Positions 45,001 through 57,371 of a stretch of DNA of 64,000 bases are shown one piece after another (the stretch's first letter is position 1; each line of letters begins with the position of its first letter). The stretch lies in the NCBI GenBank assembly GCA_963921825.1, contig OY997596.1:873001-937000 (forward strand). Direction: 5' to 3'. The position numbers and the translations under genes were made by a program. The notes under the pieces were generated by a model that ran no database searches, was not told the origin of the DNA, and saw only the letters and a list, made by a program, of their open reading frames with translations. Source of the stretch: Erodium maritimum (taxonomy: Eukaryota; Streptophyta; Magnoliopsida; Geraniales; Geraniaceae).

Positions 45001-47247
45001 ATAACAGAATTTTATGATACGGATCAAATGTCAAAAAGTGTCTCTAAAGCATGACTTTAATAGTATATGGAACTAAAATCTGCTTTCAGGCTTTCGAATC
45101 AAGTATTTGCACAATTCCTCTTCCAGAAAACAGAAATCAATATCTTGAATCTTCAAGATGTGCAGTAGAATGGGTGATAGCCACTTTAAAATAAACATTG
45201 TCTATTAATACTATATCAACTAGACCACTTAAAGATGTCAGGGCCATTTGAAACACTAACCTCCAGGCACTTAAAGTTACTTCTATAATCAAGTCTCTTC
45301 AACCATCAGAAAAACACAACACCCAGTACAAAGTAAGGACATAAATAGTTCTACAAATAACGGACATGAGATTGTTTAATTATAAAAGTAAAGTCTGTCA
45401 ACATCAATTAAACATGGAAAGATTGCGATATGTTTTGTTCTGAGTCAATAAGCAAAACTAGCTAGTTAAAAATGTACGATATATATGTAGCTTCACTTGC
45501 CTGCTTACCAAATAACGAGGCGATAAGCGATATAACACGCTCTTCTAACTCCTCTTGGTAATGCTCTTTTTTATTCTTCTTGCTCATTGGAATCTAAGTA
45601 TCAGAAAATGCCAGATATTTAATGTCATTGTTTTGTTGGACAGCTTATAAGAGAAAAAATAGAAAGCTTTTTACTGCAACTGCTGCAAGAGAGTGGACAC
45701 TTTGAGGATCTCATAAAGCTGAGGATGAAGTGTCTAATGTCCCATGAAGTTATAGTTCATCTTTAAGTAGACTGACGACGACATGCTAAAAGGTCCTTGG
45801 TTCATACATACTACTAATCATAACTCTCCCTATATCAGCAACTTAATAGGCTCCCATAATCCAGTATATATATCTAAACTTGGTTATCATGTTAAGCCTT
45901 CAGTCCAAAACATCATCGCAATAACATTTGACAAACTCTATCAATCTCAAAAATGCCAACTGGGATTAAACCAAATTATAAGCTCCTAGATGCCAAGATC
46001 AATATGTAGGTCTCGAACTTCACCAGTCTATCGCAATCGCTTAACTTCTAGATCCTTCCTAACAACTTACAATACTTGTTTAGTTACACATTTATCTAAC
46101 ATGTTGAATGATCCATCTATTGAGAAATTTGAAAGAAACATAGCCAAATTATGGACAATAAATAAGGGGAATATGTACTTGCCTTACCCATGAAAGCAGC
46201 AAAAGCTGTCTTCAACCCCAAAACATCCACAAACCTTTCACAAGCAGGCGGGTACTTGGTCATAGCAAAATCAAGGGCCCTTATAGCCGATCCATAAGCC
46301 AACTTCTTCTGCTTCATGATGATGATCATCAGCTCCACTCCTTCAGCATTCACAAACCTCTCCTTGTTCTCAAGTGGCATCAACAAGCAACACAAGCAAT
46401 CAAACAAATTCTCCACCATCTCCTCCTCGTCCGAGCTCTTGGGGTCCTTGGACTTGTACATAGCCACAGCCTGAAGCACCACATCCACACCATTCATCTG
46501 CCCCAACCTTTTCTGGTTCGCCGAGCTGTTCTGCAACAAAATAGCCAATATCTCAGAAGCATACTGCTTGTTCCCATCAAATTCCCTCACTTTGATCTTC
46601 CCCAGCAGCCACCGCAACAACTTTGTCCTCTCGCACACCAATTCCGCCACAGCAGGCTTCACCTCAATCAAATTCTCTATAGTAGCAAGCGTGTTGTAAA
46701 CCGCTGCGGTCTCGTCCGGGTCGTTATCGGACAACCGGTGCAGATTCTGCACCAAAAGCTCCAACACATTGTTCTCGATCAAACAATCGACGAGAACCCT
46801 AGCAGGCTCGTCGTTTTCCTCGAGAATGTCCTCGTCGGTCAAATCCTGGAGCAATTGGAGGACGTCGATGGCAATGTCGGTGTTCTCGTGGCTGAGGAGG
46901 TTGAGGATCGAAGGGATGGTGTTGAGATTGACGAGGTCGGGGTAGAGCTCGGGACCTCCGGCGAGGACCTTGAGCTTCTGGAGCTCGTCGTGTAGCTCGA
47001 CCTCCGAGTCCGCGAACCGGTCGGGCTGGTCGGGGTACTTGAGGCGGGCCTCGATGTTGTCCTTGAGGCGGCGCTCGAAGGCGAGGACGAGCCTCTTGAG
47101 GGTTCGGAGATCGAGCACTTCGACGGAGTGCTGGGACTTCTCGACGGCTTCGAGGAGGGAGAGGTCGAATCCGGCGCCGTTGGGAGGCGGCGGAGACGCC
47201 GGAGAGCCGTCGCGTTTGCGCTTGGTCGCGGCGGTGGAGACCTCCAT
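42070..47247 (-). CDS. CTNNBL1: Beta-catenin-like protein 1 (CTNNBL1), ARM-repeat nuclear protein
   Basis: Eight exons: 46183-47247, 45509-45593, 44542-44638, 43871-43934, 43733-43789, 43135-43172, 42972-43053 and 42070-42162; 526 residues, normal for the family. The N terminus has the nuclear signal KRKR (9-12). The long first exon carries the capping and ARM-like helices (FDLSLLEAVEKSQHSVEVLD, LNTIPSILNLLSHENTDIAI, DVLQLLQDLTDEDI). The C-terminal exons encode SKKNKKEHYQEELEERVISL, YSDRVKAETERMNQIELDDL and HPGMTARIELLLKQQRLTKE. In animals CTNNBL1 binds CDC5L of the Prp19 spliceosomal complex; At3g02710 is the Arabidopsis relative. I chose the ATG at 47247, since the upstream in-frame ATG at 47283 adds a non-conserved stretch. 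Intron 1 uses a GC donor. Confidence 0.93.
43281..43650. mobile_element. GGGATAATTG MITE, family I, copy 4 (CTNNBL1 intron 5)
   Basis: It starts GGAATAATTGCACAAATTTG and ends TTTTGCAATTATCCC. Internal sequence is collinear with the copies at 34242, 38440, 39437 and 44032. No clean target duplication. Confidence 0.75.
44032..44442. mobile_element. GGGATAATTG MITE, family I, copy 5 (CTNNBL1 intron 3)
   Basis: Inserted in the opposite internal orientation to copies 1-4. Flanks TAACAATAA and TAACAATAC are a 9-bp target duplication with one mismatch. The left end has drifted (TGTATAATAGC). Confidence 0.8.
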
Positions 47248-47349
47248 GGATGTGAAGCAGTAGAGAGAGAGAGAGACTTGCAAAACCCTACCAGGCTCTG
47301 TCTGTGTAGCTCTTCTTCTTCAGCTGTTCTGTTCTGTTCAATTCTATTC

Positions 47350-48785
47350 TAAGTGTCATTAGGATTAGGACTAATTGCATTTTATAGGTTAAGAACTTAA
47401 GAGTAGTGAAATGTTAAAGTAAAGAATAATTACAAAAACTTCCCCTGGGTATGCACGTTATGTAAATATTATAAAAATGACGTTATGTCACCGCACTATA
47501 TTAAGTCAATTACAAAACCATATTCCAGACGTATGAAAGATATTAAACAGTAACAGGTTTTACCAATTAATTCTCAAAATGTATCAAAATTTGTTAAATG
47601 TGACTAACTCAGTCACATGCTTGATATGTGCTTAAACTTTCTTAAAATGGCATGCGAAAACTTGATGTCATCACGTAGATTTTTCGTTTATTCTCAAATC
47701 ATAACTCTGACCTATCAACTTTTCTTGTTACTCACTAAACGATCGTTAACCTTGAGGACGGAAAATACAATAAGTTACCGTCAACGTTATTATATAATAC
47801 TTTTATACGTTTAGGGTTAGGATTTAGTAAAACGAAAAATGGGGATTAGGACATGGAGTAACCCTAGTAAAGAAGGGCTCAAGACAAATGGTACTATGTA
47901 TCCTTACCCATTAATAATGCAAGGATGAGGTTCCGGTAGGATGGCTTCCAAGGGAGATGTCCCCAATCATTTTCTGGGAAGAAAAGGGTAGAGAGGGATG
48001 AGGAACCTGATGAGGAGGAGGGGTCGTCGGCTTGTGATGGGGCGTCACATGTAGCGACGGGGGGCTTTAACCACCCCCGCCTTCAGGAATGAGTGCCTGG
48101 GGGTCCAGGGAGGGGTTGGTCGACTGTACCTTCTCCCTAGCAGATTGGTGGCAATGGTTCTGCCAATAGCCGACAAGATGCTTCCCTACCACTTCGGGGT
48201 CAGCAATCCCGCGTTCAGGAGCCCTGCAACTATCACTTAAGGGATGACGACGCACGTTGACTTACTGAGGGAGTTATCGATCCACCATTATTAAGTTTTC
48301 ACCTGGTCTACTCGACCAGCGACTTATGGTTGGAGGATATTGTATCGGTGTCCTTGGATGCTACCGCAGTTTCACCCCTCCCATCGCCTCTATGACCATG
48401 AGCAACATTTACTACTCAGCATTTGTCTTTCAGCTTTATGTTCTGTCTTATGCTAGTTTCTTGGTTTGTATGGTGTTTGTCGTCAGGAGAACATCAGTTT
48501 GCTTTAATTAATAATATTACCATTCCGTTCAAAAAAATAATAATCTATATAGAAAAACAAATACACCATTAGAAAAAACACCCTCTAATGTTGATTCACA
48601 TAAATCTACAGAAGAAAAACTTGAGTTTACAGTCTTCGCTTATAAATTGAAAAATAAATTTCTAGATGTACATAAATTGATTTGGGCTTATGAATGGGGC
48701 CAATCAGTGTGATGGGCTTGTGAATGACCGAAAATATGGAAATGGACCCAATCAAGAAAAGGATAGGCGCTACACTTTTGGGATG
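47350..48785. other. Intergenic DNA with a LINE-like plus-strand tail
   Basis: No gene is seen. 47850-48535 is GC-richer and ends with 'ttaattaataatattacc' and 'ccgttcaaaaaaa', like the 3' end of a plant LINE in plus orientation. Confidence 0.35.
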
Positions 48786-48786
48786 T

Positions 48787-48794
48787 AAAAAAAA
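48787..48794 (-). terminator. RNA polymerase III terminator
   Basis: On the minus strand eight T residues directly follow the tRNA 3' end, sufficient for Pol III termination. Confidence 0.8.
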
Positions 48795-48875
48795 CGTGGA
48801 CGCAGGATTCGAACCTGCGCGGGCAAAGCCCACATGATTTCTAGTCATGCCCGATAACCACTCCGGCACGTCCAC
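48795..48875 (-). tRNA. tRNA-Ser (anticodon AGA), one base short in the acceptor arm
   Basis: The minus strand reads a complete class II tRNA. The 5' end is GTGGACGTGCCGGAG. The anticodon stem CATGA/TCATG encloses loop CTAGAAA (anticodon AGA). The long variable arm GGGC/GCCC is present, and the T arm GCAGG-TTCGAAT-CCTGC carries the B box. After the T arm only GTCCAC plus a discriminator G remain, so the acceptor 3' strand has six pairing bases against GTGGACG. Nuclear tRNA-Ser genes normally have seven. It decodes UCU/UCC serine codons if functional. No intron and no encoded CCA, as expected. Confidence 0.88.
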
Positions 48876-48991
48876 CTTGTTGTTAGCAGTCCTTCAAAAC
48901 TCTCTATATAAAATTCGAGATAAACTAAATGTTCAATTAGACACAAGTATGGGTTTTCATAAATTTTGAGATCAAACAGACTAAATACACT

Positions 48992-49440
48992 TATATTTTT
49001 TTTTGATAAATGATGTTTTTATTAACAATATGGAGAATTTTGAATTTATAAATCACATGTCATTAGATCCATTAATTCAAAAACTAAGAGCATCTAAATG
49101 GTCGGCCCAGGGTTGTTGTTTCGATGTTGTTTCAACGTTTGCGACAGATCCTAAAGCTCCTTGCCGATGCAAGAGTCGTCTCAGAACCGGTCGTCGCAGC
49201 ATGTTGCCTCAGGAACGTGCAACGATGGGACGCGTCGTCTCAGCCCCAACGGCTAATCGGCAGACCAATGGTAAGGTGGCGCGTGGCAGCGACAGATTTA
49301 GAATGTTCTCCTACAACTTCTCCTTACAACTAGCTAGTTGTTACTATTGTATGAGGTGGTTGTTTGAAAGAGAGAGAAACTCAAAATATACTCTTGCAAC
49401 TCCTCCCTACAACTATCCCTACAACTATCTAGACTGATAT
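48992..49440 (-). repeat. LINE-like 3' end in minus orientation
   Basis: A T-run followed by 'gataaatgatgtttttatta' is a retroposon tail signature. The element's 5' limit is not defined. A frame at 49003-49437 has no recognised domain. Confidence 0.35.
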
Positions 49441-49897
49441 CATTGGAGATGTTCTAAAACAAGTTTTTAATCATGTTTTTTTAAATAAAAAAGTCTTATA
49501 TCGTCATATAATTTAATACTTCAATACATGAGAGTTATTTTCTTCTTTCAAATTTACATTTAAAGTCTCTACGACATGCATTAGACATGATTTTGAAAGT
49601 ACAACATAGAGGGAAAAAAACTTTTTTATTAGAGTATCACTCAAAACTCAAGTTTGTAGTTGAATATTCAATTATAATTTTATGTTCCAACACACGTTCT
49701 GACGAACGAATATATTTACGAGTTTGGATGTGAATTATTTGAAAAGAGAGATGGTTAATTGATAATAAGAGTCACAAACGTTTCTTAAAGAACCAACCTC
49801 TGATAACCAACTAAGAACAAGTATAAAGGTTGGGACTTTTTTTAATTTCTTTTTTATTTTTTTGAACAAAATATGTAGTTTTATTAATTGTTTAAAA
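49441..49897. other. AT-rich intergenic DNA
   Basis: Nothing recognised except a T-rich run at 49838-49866 that may be the tail of the adjoining minus-strand repeat. Confidence 0.4.
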
Positions 49898-50075
49898 GGG
49901 TAATACAACGACGTACCTCATGGAAAAATTCTCTGATCACTAAAGAAAAGACAAAGAACAAGCTTCCCTAGTGAGATAGTGAAAAAGGGTAATACAACGA
50001 CGAGACTCGGGAAAAAATTCTCTGATCACTGAAGAACAGACAAAGAACAAGCTTCCCTAGCGAGCTAGTGAACTT
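49898..50075. repeat. 89-bp tandem duplication
   Basis: Units 49898-49986 and 49987-50075 share 'gggtaatacaacgacg' and 'acaaagaacaagcttcccta'. Confidence 0.88.
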
Positions 50076-50139
50076 TGTTCGCATTTCTCTTAACAAATTC
50101 AAGAGGTAGTCTCTCTTGTTGAATAAGTAATTGGCGGAT

Positions 50140-50690
50140 GAAACTTAAACTAATACACTAAAGAGGATTGCTCAAGGTAGCGCCTAAACACTGCTTGATC
50201 CCATGGATATGACTCGTTTCGTCTGGTTGAAAACCGAACCTGAACTCGACAGTTTTATTGAGATGATATACGTGAATCAGGGTTCCCTCCCAAGAAAATT
50301 ACCTGAATCACTGCTCACTAGTCACTGACTCTCCAAAGAAGAAATCACATCAAATAAAAAAAGACTCAATCGATTAGTCTGATCCAGAATCGAGAGAGGT
50401 ATCGAGGAGGGTGCATCGATGGAGGCCAAGGAGATGGACGCGCTAGTGGAGACTTCAGAGACGACGCTGGTTGCTCTGGAGAGATGATCCCATACAGGGA
50501 GATCGAGGGGCTCCGAGGCAGGGAGGTCGATTGATGTTGAGGTGAGCCAAACACCGACCATCGGAGTTACAAATGGGGGGGAGGCGAATAAGACCGGGAG
50601 GCACGTTGTTGGTGGCGAGAGAAAGCCAACGTCGTGATGACTAGAGACGACTCGAAAAAACCCCTAACAAAAATGACAACCTTACCAGAT
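50140..50690 (-). repeat. Retroelement-like family R, copy 2
   Basis: It shares 'atatacgtgaatc', 'gggttccctccc', 'ctgctcactagtcactgac' and the 'gagagacttcagagacgacg'-type core with copy 1 at 29.7-30.5 kb. The 89-bp duplication and T-rich run to its left may be its 3' part. Confidence 0.55.
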
Positions 50691-53600
50691 AGGAAAACCC
50701 TTGCCAAACTCATGTGAGTCTGCGAGATATATTCTAATTTTCTATTGTTAATTTCTTTCTTAATTACGGGTTGTAGTCTCCTTGTTGTAATTCCTTTTGC
50801 CATCCAGTCATCTAATTTTCTTTCATACTTTCTATTTGAGGTTGCATACTTCTAAAAAAATTCACATTTTTTCATGGATGATAAAAGGATATCTCGTTAG
50901 AGGGCTAATTTAATTTAAAATTCAATATGATAATTAAAGTTTTAATTGGAGACTTCTACTTTAACATTTTTAAATTAATCATGTTTTTTCAAAAAAAATA
51001 TAACAGAAAAATTTATTAATAAATTAATAAATCTTATAAATCAAAAAAACACAAACTGAACGATTCAAACTAGATTTATATCCATGTACAACTTCAAATA
51101 TTCAAACAACAAATCCGTACCTAAAACCATATCTAATATTCATTTATATAACTTTTAGTCCTTTAAATCTGACCCAACATGTATCAGATCCTCACCTTTC
51201 TCCACCACCAGCAACCAACAAGTAAACAGCTTCATTATTGAAAAATCACAACTCCCAAAAAAGGAAAGGTAAAAGCAGTGGATATCTAGTAATAACGAAG
51301 TAAAGACTAAAATAGTAAAAATCAACAACTTGCATGACTTTTCTCTTTCACCATTTGGGCAAATGAGAAGCCTAAGTGGGAGTTTTTGGGTAGGAATAAC
51401 ATTTTTTCTCTCAACATTTAATCCACAATAATGGTAGATTTAGATCTATCTAAAAAGATGGTTTGGTAGGTGGAGTTCAAGATTTGTTATTGAATGTCAT
51501 CTAATTGTGTCGGGGTCGTCTTAGAAGAATTCTTCCATCCGCTCGAATCAACGATTGTTATATTTTTTTTCAATCATCGATATTCTATAAATGCTCCAAC
51601 CCATAAAAGTATTTAAAATAATCTGTCGATAACAGATCTGGGAAAACTAAAAACAAGGCCCCAACAAAAAACCCAAAACCAGAAAACAAAAATCCAAACC
51701 AAAACAACACAACCATCCAAAACAGAAATAACAAGGAAATAATCAGAACAATTGTTATTTTCTTTTCGTTTTTTTTGTTTTCTTTATAGAGAAAACCACG
51801 GTGTTTTATTACAATGGAAAAGGTCCCCGATCAAGCTCCTTAAATCCATTGCTAAGCTAAAGCCATTTGATGTTTTCTTTATGCACATCTTTCTCCTATG
51901 TAATCGATTTAGACTGTCTTCCCCAATCTTCATCTCTCATTTATAAAACCGTTATTTTTACTGATAAAAAAAATCATGGTGTTCTTGCTGATAAAAAATG
52001 TGTTGTTAGATTGGTCATCCGGTTCATAATTTCCCATTTTAGATTATAACAACCCCTCACTCACATACGTATTAAACTGAACATCATATTCGACAAGCAG
52101 ATAATGAGATTTAGAGAGACATCGGTAAAAGATTAATAGTACCATAAGATATATTAAAGTCCGATTCACCCAAAAACTCGACGACCAAAGTACAAACTGA
52201 TCATTGAGTTAGTCAACTTGCATGAGTTCATTTTTTCTTCCTCCATTTGGGTAAAGCTAAAACTAGCAAGTTGCATGAGAATTGCACAAATACAAAGACC
52301 ACAAAAATGGGATGGATAGATAAGATTGAGAACAAGGTCCATTCATGGTTTGATTATTGACCTAAAAGGAACGGAGGGGACAGGTTCAAGACAGAGACAA
52401 CCTGAAAACATGTGAGAGCCGAAAGTGACCATTCTTGTCTGTCTGCTATAACCTAAACCAACCAAAATAATACTATGTTTTTTTCTTCCTTCTTCACATT
52501 TCATTTCACACTTCGGAGTCCAAGATGGGAACAAAGCTTGTCTAAGTGTGTCATTTATTATCAATATATATTCATGTTTGATATAAGAGAATTAGAAAAT
52601 TAAGATTTTATTGAAAACTGATAGTACATGCGATAACTATAGTCAATATTAGATGAGGTTGTTTAATTGTACAAACGAGCACTACTTAACCTGAGATATG
52701 ATACTTAAATTTTAATGGGTCGTCTATATAGACACCCTCGAACGGGTTTTCTTAACAAAATGTGTGGTATTTTATCTTTTTTTTTATTTCAGAAGTGCAC
52801 CTAGACCTATATTTAATATAAAAACGGTGATTTTTGTAAAATGATATCGACGACATTATTTTTTATAGCAAAACCTTATCTTCCAAATGGTTTTTATTGT
52901 GAAAAAATTTGACACCAAATGTGACAATTGATTTTTGCTAAAAATTGACGACGTCAATACTTTTTGACAGAAGTCGTTATTTTTTAACATTAAAAAGAAT
53001 TAAAAAAACACATTTATATGAAAAAATTACTCTAAGGTATTAGATGGCCAATTCAACTAAAACCTAATTGTTGTTATATTCTAACACGCGTGCTTATGGG
53101 AGAGACTCGTTTACGGGTAACCTATTTTGAACAAATTAGATAAATAGAGAAAAAATAAATATTTTATAGATAGTGAAGTTTAAATCCGGGTCCTTGAAAA
53201 GTCAAACTCATACACTATATTAGATGACCAATTCAATTAAAGAGTCAAACACACTATATTCTAACAATGAGATTAAGATTTATAAGTTTATTGTTGATAA
53301 AAAAAATCCTAAACTAAATTCTGAAAATTCTCACGTTGTTTTGTGATATTATATTTTATATAAATAGTGTGGGTGATGCATTAAGGGAACAATAAAATAA
53401 TGCATATGCCAACAAAGGTTGGTCCAAAATTCTTTATAATAAATTGAATATTAGTATTATTATTATTATTTAATAGAGAATGGTTTCTTAACTTTATTTA
53501 TTTTGTAGTATAGTAAATATAGAGATGTGACGTGGCGATTGGGATCATATTCATATGTGGGTGGATAAGATTGGCCAAGTAGTGGAGGAGCTTGCATTGC

Positions 53601-53929
53601 ATATGCCATATCATTAATTTTTCTTCTTTCAATTTTTATTGAGTAATAGTGGCCATATCATTAATTTGGAAACATCTACAAATTAGGTCACTTTAGTATC
53701 TCAATTAGGTCAAGTAATTTAATTATTACAAAGTCATATAAGCCCTTTTTAGTTATTTCCACTTATCAAAACTACAAATACAATTATCATTATTTTTCTC
53801 CTATCAATTAACCAGAACAGATCAAAATGATAAAGAGAAATGGTTTTTTGGATCATGTTTGATTTATTTGTTATGAGTTGGTTTTGTGTGTGATATTTTT
53901 ATTGTGAAACTAAGTTGTAAGTTTTAGTG
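50691..53929. other. AT-rich gene-free stretch with transposon remnants
   Basis: No exon chain is seen. 52820-53000 has palindromic 'cgacgac'/'gacgacgtca' sequence in an AT-rich context that could be a CACTA or MITE remnant. 53455-53760 is duplicated at 54375-54665. Confidence 0.4.
53455..53760. repeat. Segmental repeat, left copy
   Basis: It shares 'gggatcatattcatatgtgg'-like sequence, 'gtggaggag.ttgcattgca' and 'aaattaggtca' in the same order with 54375-54665. Confidence 0.7.
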
Positions 53930-54290
53930 GATCCCAGAAGACAAGGACGACGATGGCTTCACAGAAGGTGACGATAATATCAGGGTCGGTGGCAGCAACA
54001 TCAGGGACGGTGGCCTCAGAGGCAGAAACCTCCGAAGTTGTAGAGGAGGGACCGAAGCGGGTCTGCGTTGATGGCAGAAGAAGGTCAATGTCACGGTGGA
54101 TAGAGGCAGCTCGAACGAAACCCTAATACTTAAAACCTTCGCATGAGCCCTAAGGAGGATGCAAGGGAGAGGATGTGTAAATGAGATAAGCATGACCATA
54201 GTATAGGTCACGATAAAAACCATGGATGTAACCATAACCTTTGGATGCTACGACAGATAGCTTCTCCTAGGGTTCAGAGAGAAGACTAAT
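53930..54290 (-). repeat. Retroelement-like family R, copy 3
   Basis: It shares 'acgatggcttca', 'gaaaccctaa', 'gcatga(g/c)cc' and 'taggtca(c/t)' blocks with copy 1, collinear with 30.15-30.5 kb. It sits between the two segmental repeats. Confidence 0.5.
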
Positions 54291-54374
54291 TTTTTACGGT
54301 CCGAAACTCTTTACTATAAACAAAACTATTATTATGATTAATTTATAAATAAATATTATTTATTCAATAAAAAT

Positions 54375-54665
54375 AAATAAATACTATTATTTGATATAGA
54401 ATGGTTCTACCCTTTATTTATTTATTTATGTAGAAGTGAATGGGAGGTGGTTGTAGCTGCTGGTATCATATTCACATGTGGATGGATAAGTATGCGCCAA
54501 GTCGTGGAGGAGATTGCATTGCATTGCATATGCTATATCCCATGCTCTACTATTTTAATTTTTGTCAAGTACACGTAGCCATTTCATTAACTTTGACCTA
54601 ACATTTAGAAATTAGGTCAAATAAATTAATTATTCAAAACCATTAGTGTTGTCTAAATGCTATTT
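54375..54665. repeat. Segmental repeat, right copy
   Basis: Direct copy of 53455-53760 with diverged sequence. It includes an extra 'gcattgcattgcat' expansion. Confidence 0.7.
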
Positions 54666-54959
54666 TATAAAATAAAATCTTGATTGCACTAAGTTGATCA
54701 CGTTAGTTTTATATAATAAAGTTTTAGAAACTAGTACATTGTCTTAACAATTAAATCACTCTTAACCCTAATTTATTTATGTCCTCTTATATTTTAAAAT
54801 TATCGGTTGCCATGTAGGAAAATAACAGTAATAACTAACCCTAGTGCTTGAACCATTTTTCGAGTTTGTAGCAATGAACGACGACAATAACAATACGGCG
54901 ACGACGATTTTTGATAGTGGCGGGTCCGGTGATTTCTTCCTATGAGTCCTCTCCCTTCT

Positions 54960-56220
54960 CTCCGGTTCCGAGCCTCTTCAGATCGCAGTGGTAACGGAGT
55001 AGGGGCTCGTGTTATCCTTGTAGGTGAAGGTGGGTGGTTCCTTACACAGTAAGGGCGGGCATACGTGGTTTTCGACAAGGCAGGCTTCCGGGTCAAGCGA
55101 GGGGGATTGTCCGAGGGACCCAAGTGAGATTCCCTCGTCCATGTTAGACAGGGGTGGTGGATTCTCAAATCCATGTGCCTCGGTCGGTCCCATTTCCAAA
55201 ACCGACGATAGAGACTCTGACGGGTCTAGGGTTACAAGTGCAGGGAATTGGGGGTTTGGGATTGGGCCTGCATGGATGAAGGTGGGCCCCGGTCGAAGAG
55301 GATGGCGACACGAAGGCCGGTGATGATCCAACGAACCGAGGTCTCTGCTCAGAACCCACGACGAGCTCGTTCCAGGGAGGAACATGGCTGGTGGCACCCT
55401 ATCTGGGCGGGGAAGGGCGATGGTGACGAAGGATGGATCTGATGAGTCTTGAGGTTCCATCGCCTCAAGTAGAACCTCAGGCCTATAATGGGCCATGTTG
55501 TAGTGGTGCCTCGGTGGGACGACTGGGGTACGAGCGACTCTGAGAGGCACATGCATCGGCACGCAAGCAAACATAGAGGACTTAAGGGCCCGTATTGGGG
55601 GTTTGGTCATCCGTGAGGTGGTGGTAACCCCAATAGAACTATGTGGCCCGGGCTCAATTTCTCTTATGTTGTGGAGACACGGGTGATGATGACCAAGGCT
55701 TTTTTCTGGTAATTCTCAGTCGACTGGATAGGGCAGCTCTGGCGCTTTCCGGACGTGGTGGCATGTCCTCTCAAAGACGATGTAGTGGGTTTTTTCTTTC
55801 GGTCAACAAAGGAAATAGTCCAGATGTTGGCGGGGAGCCTTGGTCTTTTTGATGTTCATTAGTGCTTTTTGCGGACCTACGACGACAAATACGGCCTCAG
55901 GGCATCATCTTTACCCATTTCTTGGTATGAGTATGAATCTCCAACATCTGGCGGGGGACTAGAATCAAGGGGCTGAGATCCAACTGAATAGTGCCATGTG
56001 CACCTGCTTGGCAATGGACGACGATGCAGATGACATGAGTAGGGGAGACTTCATGCGGGTTCATGTGCGTATGGATGTGGGACTCCCGTTTCAGAATCAG
56101 CGTTGGTTCCGACTCTTGGAATCAGAGTTATGGATAACAGATCACTGTTTTGTTTGCAACTGCTTCGGGCACTTGGCATCGACCTCTTGGTCGGTCCACA
56201 GTGTTGTGTAAATGTTGATT
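54960..56220 (+). pseudogene. LINE ORF1-like relic with a damaged zinc knuckle
   Basis: On the plus strand near 56040-56200 the frame reads GDFMRVHVRMDVGLPF and then HCFVCNCFGHLAS. This resembles the end of the DUF4283 domain followed by the zf-CCHC_4 knuckle of plant LINE ORF1. The last Cys of the CX2CX4HX4C pattern is missing. The region is GC-rich and broken by stops. A long minus frame (54978-55610) is Pro/Ser-rich and looks like a shadow. Confidence 0.5.
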
Positions 56221-56531
56221 TCCTTTAAACTGATGCATGAGTTTATGGTTAATTTGAGTTTGGTGATGTTTTTGGCATGATTTGAGTTTTTGAGCTTAAT
56301 TAGCATCCAATTGCTTGTATGGGTATTCATCTATATTTAAGCTACTCGATGTTTATGCATGAATTTCGTGTTTTGTGTTCGATTTGTCATGTTTTTTTAA
56401 CCCAATTTCACGTGCTAGCTATTTCGTCTCTTGGGTGGGTGGGTGTATATCTAGTTCTAGGTTAGAGTTCGTAAAAATGCAAACTTTAGCCATTGAGTGA
56501 GCTTATCTAGGATTTCCAACATGTTTATGTA

Positions 56532-56756
56532 TGTTAGAATATGAATTAATGATTAGTAGTTTAAGAGTCTACCATTAATTGAGTAGTTAGGAGGTGAGAA
56601 GTCTATCATTAATGAGGTAGTTGGGAGGTGAAGAGTGCTCATTAATGAGGTGCTTAAAAACTAGTGTTACTCTATATAAATAAAGAGCTACTCTTGTTCT
56701 TTGTATCAGATCATCAACTTATCATCAATATATTCTCTACATTTCCTAGTATTACA
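56532..56756. mobile_element. 225-bp solo LTR with perfect 5-bp target duplication
   Basis: It starts TGTTAGAATATG and ends AGTATTACA. ATGTA flanks both sides (56527-56531 and 56757-56761). 'Ctatataaataaag' near 56672 is a TATA-like promoter. No second LTR or internal region is present. Confidence 0.85.
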
Positions 56757-56761
56757 ATGTA

Positions 56762-57371
56762 TTGATTTCCTATTGACGAGATAAGACTAAACTAGGTTGT
56801 GTTTTCTCGATGCTCTTGTATGTTTCAAGTCAACCGAACGATTTAGGAATTTCCCCTAATTGTTGTGTGCGCTATGTAGATCGACGTTTGGAGCGGTCCA
56901 TGATTCGATCTAGTGTGAGACGAGATTTCACATTTATAGAATTTTCTTATACTTGTGTATTACCAGAATATCGTTGATTCGATGTTCTATGTAGTTTGAC
57001 TTGATTACCGAAACCATCTCGATCGTTGGTGTTTAGTTTTCGAGAAGTGAAATAGGCGTAGTTAAGTAGATTCACTTATTGATTTAGAGTTTACTTATGT
57101 TTGTGTATCAGCGGTGGAGTGGGAGCGGTATGATTTGGTTTCCTCCTTCAGCTAGTATTTGAAGCCGAAGGGGGAATTGTCGACACGATCTTCAACGTCG
57201 AAGATTGCATGGATGGCGACAGAACCAAACAGCTAAAACAACAATAACAGGGAGCTTGTCGACGACGGAAGCAAAAAGAGCAGTAGAGTCTGTTGCTATA
57301 ATTGCATAGGTGTCTTAGGCTAGGATTTAGTCTTACTAATATAGTTCTTCATTGTCCGTTGCAAAAAAAAA
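56762..57371 (+). repeat. Remainder of a plus-strand retroposon ending in poly-A
   Basis: The GC-mixed stretch ends 'cattgtccgttgc' plus an 11-A tail (57361-57371). With 54960-56531 it may form one LINE-like element split by the solo LTR. Confidence 0.4.

Noticed and set aside
46970-47352. Plus-strand frames opposite CTNNBL1 exon 1
   Set aside because: Antisense shadows of a GC-rich conserved exon.
48627-48875. 82-codon minus frame over the tRNA
   Set aside because: It is simply the tRNA-Ser gene and its 3' flank read as protein.
52820-53000. Complete CACTA element
   Set aside because: Only short palindromic motifs are visible; no CACTA ends or 3-bp target duplication found.
54978-55610. 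210-codon minus frame as a gene
   Set aside because: Pro/Ser-rich, no domain, opposite to a LINE ORF1-like relic read on the plus strand.
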